From Saonia flava (GTDB lineage Bacteria; Bacteroidota; Bacteroidia; Flavobacteriales; Flavobacteriaceae), in NCBI RefSeq assembly GCF_011927795.1, contig NZ_JAATJJ010000001.1, forward strand, positions 1,923,062 through 1,987,061: a stretch of DNA of 64,000 bases. The letters run 5' to 3'. Below, in pieces: positions 17,572 to 27,500 of this stretch; the first letter of the stretch is position 1; each line of letters begins with the position of its first letter. The notes below the pieces were generated by a model. The model searched no databases. It had not been told where the DNA came from and worked only from the letters and a program-made list of their open reading frames with translations. The position numbers were made by a program, and so were the translations under genes.

Positions 17572-19833
17572 TTAAAACCAATATCCTACGCTAAAAAAAA
17601 TCGTTTTTGAACCTACTTCCGGCGACCACGAATACATTAATTGAACAGGTCCAATAAAAGACTCCAAACCATAGCCCAAACCATAGCCAGAAAAATCTGG
17701 TGGTGTGAACCATTCACCAGTCCTAAAAAGGTCATCATCCACATTTGAAAAATTGGCAGCAAACATAAAATGATTTTTAGGTGTAAATTCATAATCCAAC
17801 TTACCATATGCCTTTACAAAACTATTCCCTGGCAAAGTAAGAAAATCATAACCCAAGAAAGGGACAAAGTTATTTATCATTGAACTTCCAAAACCACCGA
17901 GAACAAAGTCAAAAGAAGATACTCTTGAAATTCCAAATTTAACCCCTCCCTCTGTTTCCAAGTTTAAAGATAAATTCTTGGTAAAAGAAAATGCAGCTCC
18001 CATCCTTGCTTTTCCAACAGAAAATTCCTTGAAATTGTTATTAAAATCAGAAGAAAAAAGATAAACATGTAAATCTCCATTAAAATATAGCCCCTTGGTA
18101 GGAAAATATTTGTCATCATAAGTATCCAAGGTCAATTGCCCATAAGTACTATAATAATGGCTTTTGTCAAAAATTGTTCTATTATTTGCATTGGACACCA
18201 AAAGAGAATTGCCACTTACTTCTTGGGAACCATCAAATGTTCTTGTACTAAATCTTAAAAAATTATGTTCCAAACCAGCAGTAAATGCAAACTCTTCTTG
18301 CCATACCGATTGTATGTAAAATTGGTTTGTAAGATTGATAACATCCATATTAATATTATTGATGTTGGTGTTTATGGGAACATTAAAATTGGATTGAATA
18401 AGGCCATAATTGATTTCTTGGTCAAAACTGGTATATTTAGAATTTAAACCAAAACTCCAATAAGAACCTTTATCCACATAATACTGCATATTGTACCTAA
18501 GGTTGTCTCCAAGAATAAAATCAAAAGAAGTCACATCATCCTTCATTAAAAAATTCTTCTTAGTTAAGTTAATAAGGGCTGCACTTTTAAACAAATCATC
18601 ATAATGCACACCTAGCCTAATAAATGTTTTGTTATGATTTTCACTTAGTTTTAAAACTAAATCGTCGCCCGCACCATTGGATTTTAATTGGTACCTAATG
18701 GTCTTGAAGTTGTTAGTTGCTGCTAAATTCCCTATCCCTTTTTGAACTTTGTCAAAAGTAGTTTTCTGTGCAAGGTCAAATCTTAATTTTCCTTTTACAT
18801 ATCCCCTACTATAATTATTGTTTCCTATTAACCTTAACCTATTTACAGTTAATGAATCTTTAAGCACAACCTGCTTCTTCTCCTCCTCTTTGTTTATTTG
18901 TTTGATAGATACTTCCTTTAATTGATCAATCTTCTCCATGGCTGCAATTTGTCCACTTTGAATTATTTGCTCGGTCAAATTAAAATCTATTACGGAGAAT
19001 TCATCTATGTCTGGCTTTATGTAAATATCCGTTAATTTGGATTTTTCCACCATATCGTTTACCGTCCTATAGTTATTAATCTGTAATAATACTTCCGTTG
19101 CGGATAAAAGTGACTCCCTTTCAGAAAGGCCATGTTGCACATCAACCCCAATAACATAATTTGCACCCCTTTCTTTTACCTCTCTAATTGGATAATTATT
19201 TACTACACCACCATCAATCAGGATTTGACCCTCTATTTCAGTTGGCTCAAAAAGGGATGGAAAAGTACCGCTAGCCATAATTGCTTCGGGCAGATACCCT
19301 TTATCCAACATCACCTGTTTTCCTGTTTCTACATTGGTAGCAATGCAAAAGAAGGGGATGGGCAATTCTTCAAAATTGTTTATGTCTTTTACATGATACA
19401 AGGCTTTAACAAGTTCATTATATATGTTTTGCCCTCCTGATATTGCCTCTGGAAATGAAACCTTAAGATTGTTAAAGGGTAATGTTAGGGCATATCTTTC
19501 TGAATCTTCTTTTTCATAAAATGTTTTTGCATCCCTTGGCAATTCATCCTGAATAAGTTTCGAGAAATCCACACTTGTAAAAAGTGAGTCCAACTCCTGT
19601 GCGGAATACCCAGAAGCATACAAAGCACCAATTATAGCGCCCATACTGGTGCCTCCTATATAATCTATCTTTATACCTGCTTCTTCGAGTACTTTAAGCG
19701 CTCCAATATGGGCAAGACCCTTTGCACCCCCACCACTCAACACCAATCCAACTTTAATGTCCTTATTCCCAACTTCCTGTCCCAGTGCAAGGAACGAAAT
19801 TAAGAATGTGGATAGTAGTAGTAATCTTCTCAT
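17572..19833 (-). CDS. Patatin-like phospholipase with BamA-type barrel
   Basis: A fusion of an esterase with an outer-membrane barrel, about 753 residues from the ATG at 19833 (signal peptide MRRLLLLSTFLISFLALGQ). An ATG at 19851 sharing one base with the uvrC stop (TAATG) is an alternative start that would suggest coupling. The patatin domain (about 28-225) has the oxyanion loop LSGGGAKGLAHIG, nucleophile GGTSMG and the catalytic Asp in LIDGGVVNNYP. A POTRA-like stretch (about 320-400) and a surface-antigen barrel follow, ending KTIFFSVGYWF. Such proteins (PlpD/RssA-like) are thought to carry or secrete their lipase across the outer membrane; the lipid substrate is unknown. Confidence 0.92.
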   Translation of the reverse strand: MRRLLLLSTFLISFLALGQEVGNKDIKVGLVLSGGGAKGLAHIGALKVLEEAGIKIDYIGGTSMGAIIGALYASGYSAQELDSLFTSVDFSKLIQDELPRDAKTFYEKEDSERYALTLPFNNLKVSFPEAISGGQNIYNELVKALYHVKDINNFEELPIPFFCIATNVETGKQVMLDKGYLPEAIMASGTFPSLFEPTEIEGQILIDGGVVNNYPIREVKERGANYVIGVDVQHGLSERESLLSATEVLLQINNYRTVNDMVEKSKLTDIYIKPDIDEFSVIDFNLTEQIIQSGQIAAMEKIDQLKEVSIKQINKEEEKKQVVLKDSLTVNRLRLIGNNNYSRGYVKGKLRFDLAQKTTFDKVQKGIGNLAATNNFKTIRYQLKSNGAGDDLVLKLSENHNKTFIRLGVHYDDLFKSAALINLTKKNFLMKDDVTSFDFILGDNLRYNMQYYVDKGSYWSFGLNSKYTSFDQEINYGLIQSNFNVPINTNINNINMDVINLTNQFYIQSVWQEEFAFTAGLEHNFLRFSTRTFDGSQEVSGNSLLVSNANNRTIFDKSHYYSTYGQLTLDTYDDKYFPTKGLYFNGDLHVYLFSSDFNNNFKEFSVGKARMGAAFSFTKNLSLNLETEGGVKFGISRVSSFDFVLGGFGSSMINNFVPFLGYDFLTLPGNSFVKAYGKLDYEFTPKNHFMFAANFSNVDDDLFRTGEWFTPPDFSGYGLGYGLESFIGPVQLMYSWSPEVGSKTIFFSVGYWF

Positions 19834-19850
19834 GTAATTAAAATACAACA

Positions 19851-21638
19851 TTATCGGAAAGTTGTATATATTTTTTTTGCTTTAGCCATTCCTATTACTT
19901 CTGCCAAATTTTCTATCGAAGCTTCTTTAACCCTTTTAACCGATTTAAACTTCTTCAACAATTGTTCAGTTGTTTTTTCTCCTATGCCCTCTATACTTTC
20001 CAATTCAGAATTTATAGCGGCTTTGCTTCGCTTGTTCCGATGAAAAGTTATTCCAAAACGATGAGCCTCATTCCTTAAGTGCTGAATTATTTTTAGGCTT
20101 TCAGATTTTTTATCCAAGTAAAGTGGGATGGAATCTCCTGGAAAATAGATTTCTTCAAGCCTTTTTGCAATTCCCACAATAGCAATTTTTCCTCTAAGAC
20201 CCAAAATATCCAAACTTTTTAAAGCCGAAGATAATTGTCCTTTCCCTCCATCTATAACTATAAGCTGCGGAAGAGGTTGTTCTTCGTTCACCAATCTTTT
20301 GTAACGCCTAAAAACCACTTCTTCCATGGATGCAAAATCATCCGGTCCTTCAACAGTTTTTATATTATAATGTCTATATTCTTTTTTTGATGGCTTTCCA
20401 TTCTTAAAAACTACACAAGCTGCTACTGGGTAAGTCCCTTGTATATTGGAATTGTCAAAACATTCAATATGCCTAGGCTCCTCAGAAAGCCTTAAATCCT
20501 TTTGCATTTGGGCCATTATTCTATTTGTATGCCTATCTGGGTCAGTAATTTTAATTTGTTTAAACCTCTCCATTCTATAAAACTTTGCATTTCTTAATGA
20601 GAGGTCTAAGATCTTTTTTTTATCTCCAAGTTTGGGAACCGTTATTTTTATATGAGGCTCCAAAACAACTTTAAAGGGTAGGTACAATTCTTTTGATTGG
20701 GAGTTGAAACGTTGCCTAATATCTATAATTCCCAACTGAAGCAAGTCTTCATCAGTCTCATTTAGTTTTTTCTTTAATTCAGCTGTGTGAGACCTAATAA
20801 CAGAACCATGTGAAAGTTGTAAAAAATTAATATAGGCATGGGTTTCATCAGAAACTATAGTAAAAACATCCACATTATTGATTTTAGGGTTGACAATTGT
20901 GGATTTTGATTGATAATTCTCCAGAACCCCTATTTTCTCCTTAATTAATTGAGCCTCCTCAAACTTCATTTCCATGGCCAAAGACTCCATTTGTTTTTTA
21001 AAATAGGTTAGAGATGACTTAAAGTTACCTTTAACTATCTGTCGTATATCCTCTATTTGCTTTTGATATTCCTCTTCCTTTTGTAATCCTTCACAACCCC
21101 CCAAACAATTTCCGAGATGGTACTCCAAACACACCTTGTATTTACCCGCTTGGATTTTCTCCTGTGACAAATCGTAATTGCAAGTTCTTAGGGGATACAC
21201 ACTTTTAATAAGGTCCAAAAGTGTTTTCACGGTATGCATACTGGTATATGGCCCATAGTATTCAGAACCATCTTTGATTAATCTTCTAGTAGGAAATATT
21301 CTTGGAAAACGCTCATTTTTAATACAAATCCATGGATAGGACTTGTCATCCTTAAGCATTACATTGTATCTAGGTTGGTACTTTTTGATCAAGTTATTTT
21401 CCAAAAGAAGCGCATCGGACTCCGTAGGAACAACAATATGTTTAATAGCAACAATCTTTTTTACCAATACCCTCGTCTTACCGTACTCATGCTTTTTGGT
21501 AAAATAAGAGGACACTCTTTTCTTTAAATTCTTTGCTTTGCCCACATAAAGAATAACCCCTTCTTTGTCATAAAATTGATATACTCCAGGATTACTGGGC
21601 AAACTAGCAAGTTGAACATTAATTGGGATATCTGCCAT
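19851..21638 (-). CDS. uvrC: Excinuclease ABC subunit UvrC
   Basis: The dual-incision nuclease of nucleotide excision repair, 595 residues as usual. Domains in order: GIY-YIG nuclease at about 12-95 (NPGVYQFYDKEGVILYVGKAKNLKKRVSSYF) for the 3' cut; a Cys cluster (CNYDLS, CLEYHLGNCLGGCEG) at 155-185; the UVR domain at about 205-240 (EMKFEEAQLIKEKI) that contacts UvrB; the RNase H-like endonuclease domain (ECFDNSNIQGTYPVA, VIDGGKGQL) for the 5' cut; and a C-terminal HhH pair (ESIEGIGEKTTEQLLKKF). The patatin gene follows with a TAATG junction. Confidence 0.97.
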   Translation of the reverse strand: MADIPINVQLASLPSNPGVYQFYDKEGVILYVGKAKNLKKRVSSYFTKKHEYGKTRVLVKKIVAIKHIVVPTESDALLLENNLIKKYQPRYNVMLKDDKSYPWICIKNERFPRIFPTRRLIKDGSEYYGPYTSMHTVKTLLDLIKSVYPLRTCNYDLSQEKIQAGKYKVCLEYHLGNCLGGCEGLQKEEEYQKQIEDIRQIVKGNFKSSLTYFKKQMESLAMEMKFEEAQLIKEKIGVLENYQSKSTIVNPKINNVDVFTIVSDETHAYINFLQLSHGSVIRSHTAELKKKLNETDEDLLQLGIIDIRQRFNSQSKELYLPFKVVLEPHIKITVPKLGDKKKILDLSLRNAKFYRMERFKQIKITDPDRHTNRIMAQMQKDLRLSEEPRHIECFDNSNIQGTYPVAACVVFKNGKPSKKEYRHYNIKTVEGPDDFASMEEVVFRRYKRLVNEEQPLPQLIVIDGGKGQLSSALKSLDILGLRGKIAIVGIAKRLEEIYFPGDSIPLYLDKKSESLKIIQHLRNEAHRFGITFHRNKRSKAAINSELESIEGIGEKTTEQLLKKFKSVKRVKEASIENLAEVIGMAKAKKIYTTFR

Positions 21639-22150
21639 GAAACTTAGGGAAGGTTATTCTAGATTTAATATCTGACAGTTAAAATACTTTGTTTTTATGA
21701 AAACGCATAGTTATAAACACAATTTTAACTCATAGCAATAGGATAATCCAACAGTTAATTTTATAAAAACAAGGGTGATTTTAAACAACGAATAGATGTT
21801 CTTGAGATTATTGAATTCCCAAAATTACCCGGTAAATTTGAAAGAAAAATAAAAATGAATTAAAAAATTGTTATAATAGTAAATTTAGTAGCGCTTTTTT
21901 GTTAAAAAACTAATCAACAGGGTTTGCTCCCAAAAAGGGTGAAATCATACATCCCATGCCAAAAAACCTATTTCAATTCACACATAATCAATGAATTATA
22001 CTCATACACTTAAAATCATATACCGGTTTTCAAAATCTTTTTAATGTTAAATTTTTTATAAAAAAGTGTATTTCGTCGGAAAAAGAGTGCTTTTGGTGGA
22101 ATTTGTGCTAATATTTTGTTTATATTTATTTCATCAAAATTTAATGTTAG
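21639..22150. other. Long AT-rich intergenic stretch
   Basis: About 510 bases upstream of uvrC (-) and of a short plus-strand reading frame. No gene-length frame, RNA gene or strong hairpin was found. The right end holds the phased repeats described at 22071-22100. Confidence 0.6.
22071..22100 (+). promoter_or_regulatory. Phased direct repeats, possible LytTR-type site
   Basis: TTTCGTCGGA (22071-22080) and TTTTGGTGGA (22091-22100) are related 10-mers 20 bp apart, each preceded by a GTG-containing tract. They lie about 50-80 bp upstream of the 28-codon frame at 22151. Spacing resembles the repeats at 3.1 kb. Confidence 0.35.
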
Positions 22151-22237
22151 ATGGAAAATTATGTTATCGTTTTGGGAATGTACCTGATTTTGATGCTTTT
22201 CTTTAAAATATACGTCGCTGTATCTGTTAAAGAGTAG
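22151..22237 (+). CDS. Possible 28-residue membrane peptide
   Basis: ATG at 22151 to TAG at 22237. The product starts MENYVIVLGMYLILMLFF and ends KIYVAVSVKE: one hydrophobic helix with a charged C-terminus. It lies 38 bp upstream of the 5-formyltetrahydrofolate cyclo-ligase gene and below phased repeats. The hydrophobic composition and clean stop suggest a real small membrane protein, but length alone cannot prove coding and I know of no named family. Confidence 0.35.
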   Translation: MENYVIVLGMYLILMLFFKIYVAVSVKE

Positions 22238-22275
22238 TTTATATTCAGTTCCCTACACTAGTTTAATCAATACCA

Positions 22276-22836
22276 ATGCTTAAAAAAGAATTGCGATTAA
22301 ACTATATTCAGAAAAGAAGGAAAATCTCCTTAGAAAGCTTACAAGATTTTAGTCTTAAAATTGCTAATAACCTATTGGAATTGCCCATATGGTCCTTTAG
22401 TAATTATCATTTATTTTTACCTATATTGGAAAAGAATGAAATTGACACCAGTTTTATTCTATCTATATTACAAGGCAAGGATAAAAATGTAATTTTGCCA
22501 AAAATGACAGGGCAAAATATGCTCCAAAACATATTACTAACCGACAATACAATTCTCCGAAAAAACGATTGGGGGGTGCCAGAACCTGAAGATGGCATAG
22601 AAATCCCATCTAAAAAAATTGAAGTCATTTTTGTACCACTACTTGCATACGATAGTTCTGGAAATAGAGTCGGGTACGGAAAAGGATATTATGATAAGCT
22701 CTTGAATGAATGTAATCCTAGTGTGTTAAAAATAGGTCTTTCATTTTTTGGCCCAGAGGATACAATTTCTGATATTAACGAACACGATGTGCCTTTGGAT
22801 TATTGTGTAACCCACAGTAAGGTCTATAAATTCTGA
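22276..22836 (+). CDS. 5-formyltetrahydrofolate cyclo-ligase
   Basis: A 186-residue cytoplasmic enzyme (5,10-methenyltetrahydrofolate synthetase) that converts 5-formyl-THF to 5,10-methenyl-THF using ATP. Family marks: N-terminal KKELRLNYIQKRRKIS, central FVPLLAYDSSGNRVGYGKGYYDKLL (the GRLGYGKGYYD-type nucleotide/substrate motif) and the C-terminal LGLSFFGPE-type segment with DVPLDYCVTH. Tail-to-tail overlap of 13 bp with lspA. Confidence 0.95.
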   Translation: MLKKELRLNYIQKRRKISLESLQDFSLKIANNLLELPIWSFSNYHLFLPILEKNEIDTSFILSILQGKDKNVILPKMTGQNMLQNILLTDNTILRKNDWGVPEPEDGIEIPSKKIEVIFVPLLAYDSSGNRVGYGKGYYDKLLNECNPSVLKIGLSFFGPEDTISDINEHDVPLDYCVTHSKVYKF

Positions 22837-23456
22837 CTTTCCTCCTTTTTTTCAAATGCTTTTTTGTTGAAAACAATCAAAATCCCTACACCTGTACTAA
22901 TTGCCGTGTCGGCAATATTAAAAACGGGCTCAAAGAAACGAAAGTTGTTTCCTCCAAAATATGGAACCCAATCTGGCCAAGTAGTATCAACCATTGGGAA
23001 GTATAACATATCTACCACCTTTCCATAAAAAAGGCTTCCATAGGGTTCATTAGAAAATAAAGTCGCGACCTGATTATAACTATCGTTAAAAATAACCCCA
23101 TAAAAAACCGAATCCAAAATATTGCCTAAAGCACCCGCAAAAATCAAGGACAAAGCCAATATTAATGTTCTAGACGATTTTTTACTAATTATATCATACA
23201 GCCAATAACCAATTCCCACAATGGCAAAAAGCCTGAACACTGTTAAAATAAGTTTTCCTACTGAGTCAGAAATTGGTAATATATCACTTAATTTTGTCCC
23301 CCAAGCTGCGCCTTCATTTTCTATAAAAAGGATTTTGAACCAATTAAAAACGGTAACGGATTCCCCAAGTTGAAAGTGTGTTTTTATATAAATTTTACTT
23401 ACTTGGTCAACTATTAAAACTGCCAAAATAAGTACTAAGGACTTTTTTAAATTCAT
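22824..23456 (-). CDS. lspA: Lipoprotein signal peptidase (signal peptidase II)
   Basis: Inner-membrane aspartyl protease that removes signal peptides from prolipoproteins. The 210 residues are longer than the roughly 165 of E. coli, as usual in Bacteroidota. Helices at about 5-22, 68-90, 97-115 and 180-200. Catalytic Asp residues are in GNILDSVFYG and FNIADTAISTG; VDQVSKIYIK and IENEGAAWG are the other conserved boxes. It is the last gene of the ileS-dksA-like run and its 3' end overlaps the folate gene. Confidence 0.96.
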   Translation of the reverse strand: MNLKKSLVLILAVLIVDQVSKIYIKTHFQLGESVTVFNWFKILFIENEGAAWGTKLSDILPISDSVGKLILTVFRLFAIVGIGYWLYDIISKKSSRTLILALSLIFAGALGNILDSVFYGVIFNDSYNQVATLFSNEPYGSLFYGKVVDMLYFPMVDTTWPDWVPYFGGNNFRFFEPVFNIADTAISTGVGILIVFNKKAFEKKEESQNL

Positions 23457-23489
23457 TCTTAAAATATCGATTGGGCAAAAATAAGGATA

Positions 23490-24113
23490 TTATTCGGTTT
23501 TGCTTAGATAGATGTTTCCTGTCACTGAAGTTAGTTTGTAATGATAATCTCCCTTTTGGCTAATGTTCTTAACTACCTTTCCATATTTGGTTGTAGCATC
23601 GATTATAGCATTTGCATTCTCTACTTTTATATCACCACTATGTGTTATAACCTGTGCTTCTTCTCCTACATCGTTAAGTGTACATATTCCATCATTAAGG
23701 GTCACCATTAAATTTTTATACATACCGGTTATATGCACATTACAGCCAGTACCATATACTTTAACATTTTTGTATTGTGGCATCTTAATTTTCAAAGCTA
23801 TAGATATTACTTTGTGAGCACTTAATTTATCGTTTGGATTAATAAAATTTGGACGAAAATCTGTATTTACAAGAGTAGTTTGTCCTTCTTCTATAACATC
23901 CAGTAGTAAATCATTCTTGTACTCCCCATCTATAATGGCCTCAACGATAAGCTCGTCTCCTTCATAAGTTTCCAAATTCAATTGGAAGCACTTAGCAACA
24001 TCAATCTGAATAAAATGTGTATCAGGACTCACCAAAGTCTTATTAACCACATTTTGGGCCTCAACTATGGTAATTGTACATACAAACCATAACAGGGTGT
24101 ATATTTTATTCAT
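23490..24113 (-). CDS. Secreted DUF4097/adhesin-like beta-repeat protein
   Basis: A 207-residue exported protein from the ATG at 24113 (signal peptide MNKIYTLLWFVCTITIVEAQ). The upstream TTG at 24119 would fall inside the T run of a terminator and is not used here. The C-terminal half has short strands ending in Val/Ile with Asn/Gly turns (VKVYGTGCNVHITGMYKNLMVTL, THSGDIKVENANAIIDAT, VTGNIYLSKTE) like the DUF4097/head-GIN right-handed beta helix. No enzymatic motif. It sits between dksA-like and lspA genes; the terminator in front suggests partly separate transcription. Function unknown. Confidence 0.75.
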   Translation of the reverse strand: MNKIYTLLWFVCTITIVEAQNVVNKTLVSPDTHFIQIDVAKCFQLNLETYEGDELIVEAIIDGEYKNDLLLDVIEEGQTTLVNTDFRPNFINPNDKLSAHKVISIALKIKMPQYKNVKVYGTGCNVHITGMYKNLMVTLNDGICTLNDVGEEAQVITHSGDIKVENANAIIDATTKYGKVVKNISQKGDYHYKLTSVTGNIYLSKTE

Positions 24114-24117
24114 TTCC

Positions 24118-24141
24118 AAAAAAAACGCCCCTAAAGGCGTT
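24118..24141 (-). terminator. Intrinsic terminator after the dksA-like gene
   Basis: Stem AACGCC/GGCGTT (24124-24129 and 24136-24141) with a 6-nt loop, followed on the minus strand by eight T (24125-24118, partly in the stem). It ends the ileS-dksA-like transcript just before the next start codon. Confidence 0.75.
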
Positions 24142-24151
24142 CTATAAATGT

Positions 24152-24532
24152 TTACTGCATGTTTTTTGCCTCTATACTAAGCGTGGCATGGGGCACCAAT
24201 TTTAATCGCTCTTTATTAATAAGTTTACCAGTTACTCTACAAATACCGTAGGTTTTATTTTCAATACGCAATATTGCATTTTTTAAATCCCTAATAAACT
24301 TCTCTTGTCTTATAGCCAATTGGGTATTGGCTTCTTTGCTCATGGTTTCCGAACCTTCTTCAAAAGCTTTAAAAGTTGGCGATGTATCATCTGTTCCATT
24401 ATTGCCGTCATTCATATAGGCACTTTTAAGAAGCTCCAAATGGTTTTTTGCTTTTTCTATTTTCTCTTCAATAAGAACTTTAAATTCTTCCAAATCCTTG
24501 TCGGAATATCTTATTTTTAAATCCTCTGCCAT
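24152..24532 (-). CDS. TraR/DksA-family protein lacking the full Cys4 zinc site
   Basis: A 126-residue cytoplasmic coiled-coil protein related to DksA, which binds the RNA polymerase secondary channel and modulates stress and stringent-response transcription. Residues 1-85 form a charged coiled coil with the acidic tip region NDGNNGTDDTS. The globular part reads YGICRVTGKLINKERLKLVPHATLSIEAKN: only the first of the four zinc Cys remains, with Thr, Ser and Ala at the other places. Such Cys-poor versions are usual in Flavobacteriia as far as I recall. Starts 4 bp after the ileS stop. Confidence 0.92.
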   Translation of the reverse strand: MAEDLKIRYSDKDLEEFKVLIEEKIEKAKNHLELLKSAYMNDGNNGTDDTSPTFKAFEEGSETMSKEANTQLAIRQEKFIRDLKNAILRIENKTYGICRVTGKLINKERLKLVPHATLSIEAKNMQ

Positions 24533-24536
24533 AGTT

Positions 24537-27500
24537 TTAATGTTTTTGGATAAACAATTTAGTATTTACTTCATCAAAGGCAATTTCTATGCCTTTTTCT
24601 AATTTTTCTTCAATATTTAATTCAGCTGTCAATGTTTCAGCTTTAATATATTTTATATTGTTTTTAACGGCCTTTTCCACATAACCATCTTTCAATATTT
24701 TAATATCTATTTTATCGGTAACCTCTAGACCAGAATCTTTTCTAAGATTTTGAATCCTATTTACTAGTTCCCTTGCAATACCTTCTTCTCTTAACTCATC
24801 GTTTATGGTTATATCCAGCGCAACTGTTAATGCTCCAGATGTAGCAACCAACCATCCTTCTATATCCTGAGAAGAAATCTCTACATCATCTAACTGTAAA
24901 TTAATGGTTTTATTTTCAATATTTAATGATATTTCGCCTTCTTGCTCAATTTTTTGGATGTCCTCTTGGTTAAAACCTGCAACTACTTGGGCAATTTGCT
25001 TCATATCTTTCCCGAATTTTGGACCCAAAGTCTTGAAATTGGGTTTTATTTGCTTCACCAAAATTCCTGAGGCATCATCAAGCAATTCTATTTCTTTAAC
25101 ATTTACCTCGGACTTTATTAAATCTGCTACTGCCTCTATTTCTCGTTTTTGATTCTCATCTAATATGGGAATCATTATTTTTTGTAAAGGTTGACGAACT
25201 TTGATTCTTTCTTTCTGACGAATGGACAACACCAAAGAAGATATAATCTGCGCCTTCTCCATTTTTCCCTCCAATTCTTTATTTACAAATGCCTCGTTAT
25301 ATTCTGGAAAGTGAGCCAGATGAACGCTTTCAAAAATCTCCCCTTTTGTGGCCTTGTTTAAATCACAGTACAACCTATCCATAAAGAATGGCGCAACAGG
25401 GGCAGATAGTTTGGCAACTGTCTCCAAACACGTATATAAGGTTTGGTAGGCCGATATTTTATCTTTTTGATAATCCCCTTTCCAAAAACGTCTTCTACAC
25501 AACCTAACATACCAATTGCTAAGGTTTTCCTGAACATAGTCCGATATCATCCTTGACGCCTTTGTAGGCTCATAATCCGCATAGGCCTCATCTACTTTTT
25601 TAATGAGTGTATGAAGTTCTGACAGTATCCATTGATCTATCTCCGGACGTTCGTTCAAAGGAATATTCGCCTCAGCATAGGAAAAATCATCAATATTGGC
25701 ATATAATCCAAAGAAAGAATAAGTGTTATAAAGTGTTCCGAAAAACTTGCGCTTAACCTCTACAATCCCATCAATATCAAATTTTAGGTTGTCCCAGGGG
25801 TTTGCATTGGATATCATATACCAACGCGTGGCATCTGCTCCATGGGCATCCATTGTTTCAAATGGATCTGCTGCATTCCCTAATCGCTTGGACATTTTTT
25901 TGCCTTCCTTATCCAAAACCAAACCGTTGGATACTACATTTTTATATGCAACCGAATCAAAAACCATAGTGGCAATGGCATGGAGGGTATAAAACCATCC
26001 CCTTGTTTGATCCACGCCTTCAGCAATAAAATTAGCTGGAAAAGTTTCTCCTTTATCAATGAAATCCGAATTCTCAAAAGGATAATGCCATTGTGCATAG
26101 GGCATTGAACCACTATCAAACCAAACATCAATCAAATCACTTTCTCGCTTCATTGGTTTTCCAGATTCAGAAACCAAGATGATTTGATCAACAATATTTT
26201 TATGTAAATCTATTTTATCATAGTTTTCCTCACTCATATCACCAACAACAAAGTCAGCAAAAATGTCTTCTTTTAAGACTCCTGCCTTTATTGCTTTTGA
26301 AATCTCTTCTTTAAGCTCGCCTACAGAGCCAATTATGATTTCTTCCCTGCCATCGTCAGTTCTCCAAATAGGTAGTGGAATACCCCAATAACGAGACCTA
26401 GAAAGGTTCCAATCATTTGCGTTGGACAACCAATTTCCAAAACGACCTTCACCTGTAGCCTTAGGCTTCCAATTGATTGTTTGATTCAAATCAAACATTC
26501 TATCTTTAACATCTGTGACTTTAATGAACCAAGAATCCAATGGATAATACAAAATAGGCTTGTCCGTACGCCAGCAATTTGGATAACTGTGCACATACTT
26601 TTCAACCCTAAAGGCCTTGTTTTCTTCTTTTAATTTGATGGCAATGTCAACATCTACAGATCTATCTGGAGCTTCCCCATCATTATAGTATTCATTTTTT
26701 ACATACTTGCCACCAAGTTCTTGCAGCTCTGGCCTAAACTTACCTTGCAAGTCCACCAAAGGAACAGGGTTTCCGTTTTCATCCAAAATTAACATAGGAG
26801 GCACTTCTGGCACTGCCTGTTTTGCAACCAATGCATCATCTGCTCCAAAGGTCGGGGCTGTATGTACTATACCCGTACCATCCTCCGTTGTCACAAAATC
26901 TCCAGCTATGACCCTAAAAGCATTTTCAGGATTTTGATAGGGCAATGTATATGGTAAAAGTTGTTCATATTTTATCCCAACTAAATCTTTTCCTAAAAAA
27001 GTTTCTCCAATGACATATAGGATTTTTTTGTCCTCTTTTTTATATGACTCTAACTCTTCATTGTGCTCAGCTTCCGTATATTTTCCTGCAAATTGTTTTC
27101 CTACCAGAGCTTTTGCAAGAACCACATTAATTGGTTCAAAAGTATATTGGTTAAAGGTCTTAACCAATACATATTCTATCTTAGGACCTACTGTTAAAGC
27201 GGTATTGGATGGCAATGTCCAAGGCGTGGTAGTCCAGGCCAGGAAATAAATTTCTCCATCAACAGCATTAAATGAAGTTGGCAATGTTTCTTTCTTTATT
27301 TTAAACTGTGCCGTAACCGTAGTATCTGTTACATCTTGATAAGTCCCTGGTTGATTTAATTCATGGGAACTTAAACCCGTACCTGCTTTAGGTGAATACG
27401 GCTGAATGGTATACCCTTTATAGATTAGACCTTTGTCATATATTTGCTTTAGCAACCACCAAACAGACTCCATATATTTGGATTTATAGGTAATATATGG

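Noticed and set aside
19132-19440. 102-codon plus-strand frame inside the patatin gene
   Set aside because: Antisense of a clear patatin domain; no protein-like composition or start signal.
24904-25152. Frames on the plus strand inside ileS
   Set aside because: Shadow frames; the minus-strand IleRS is continuous with all family motifs.
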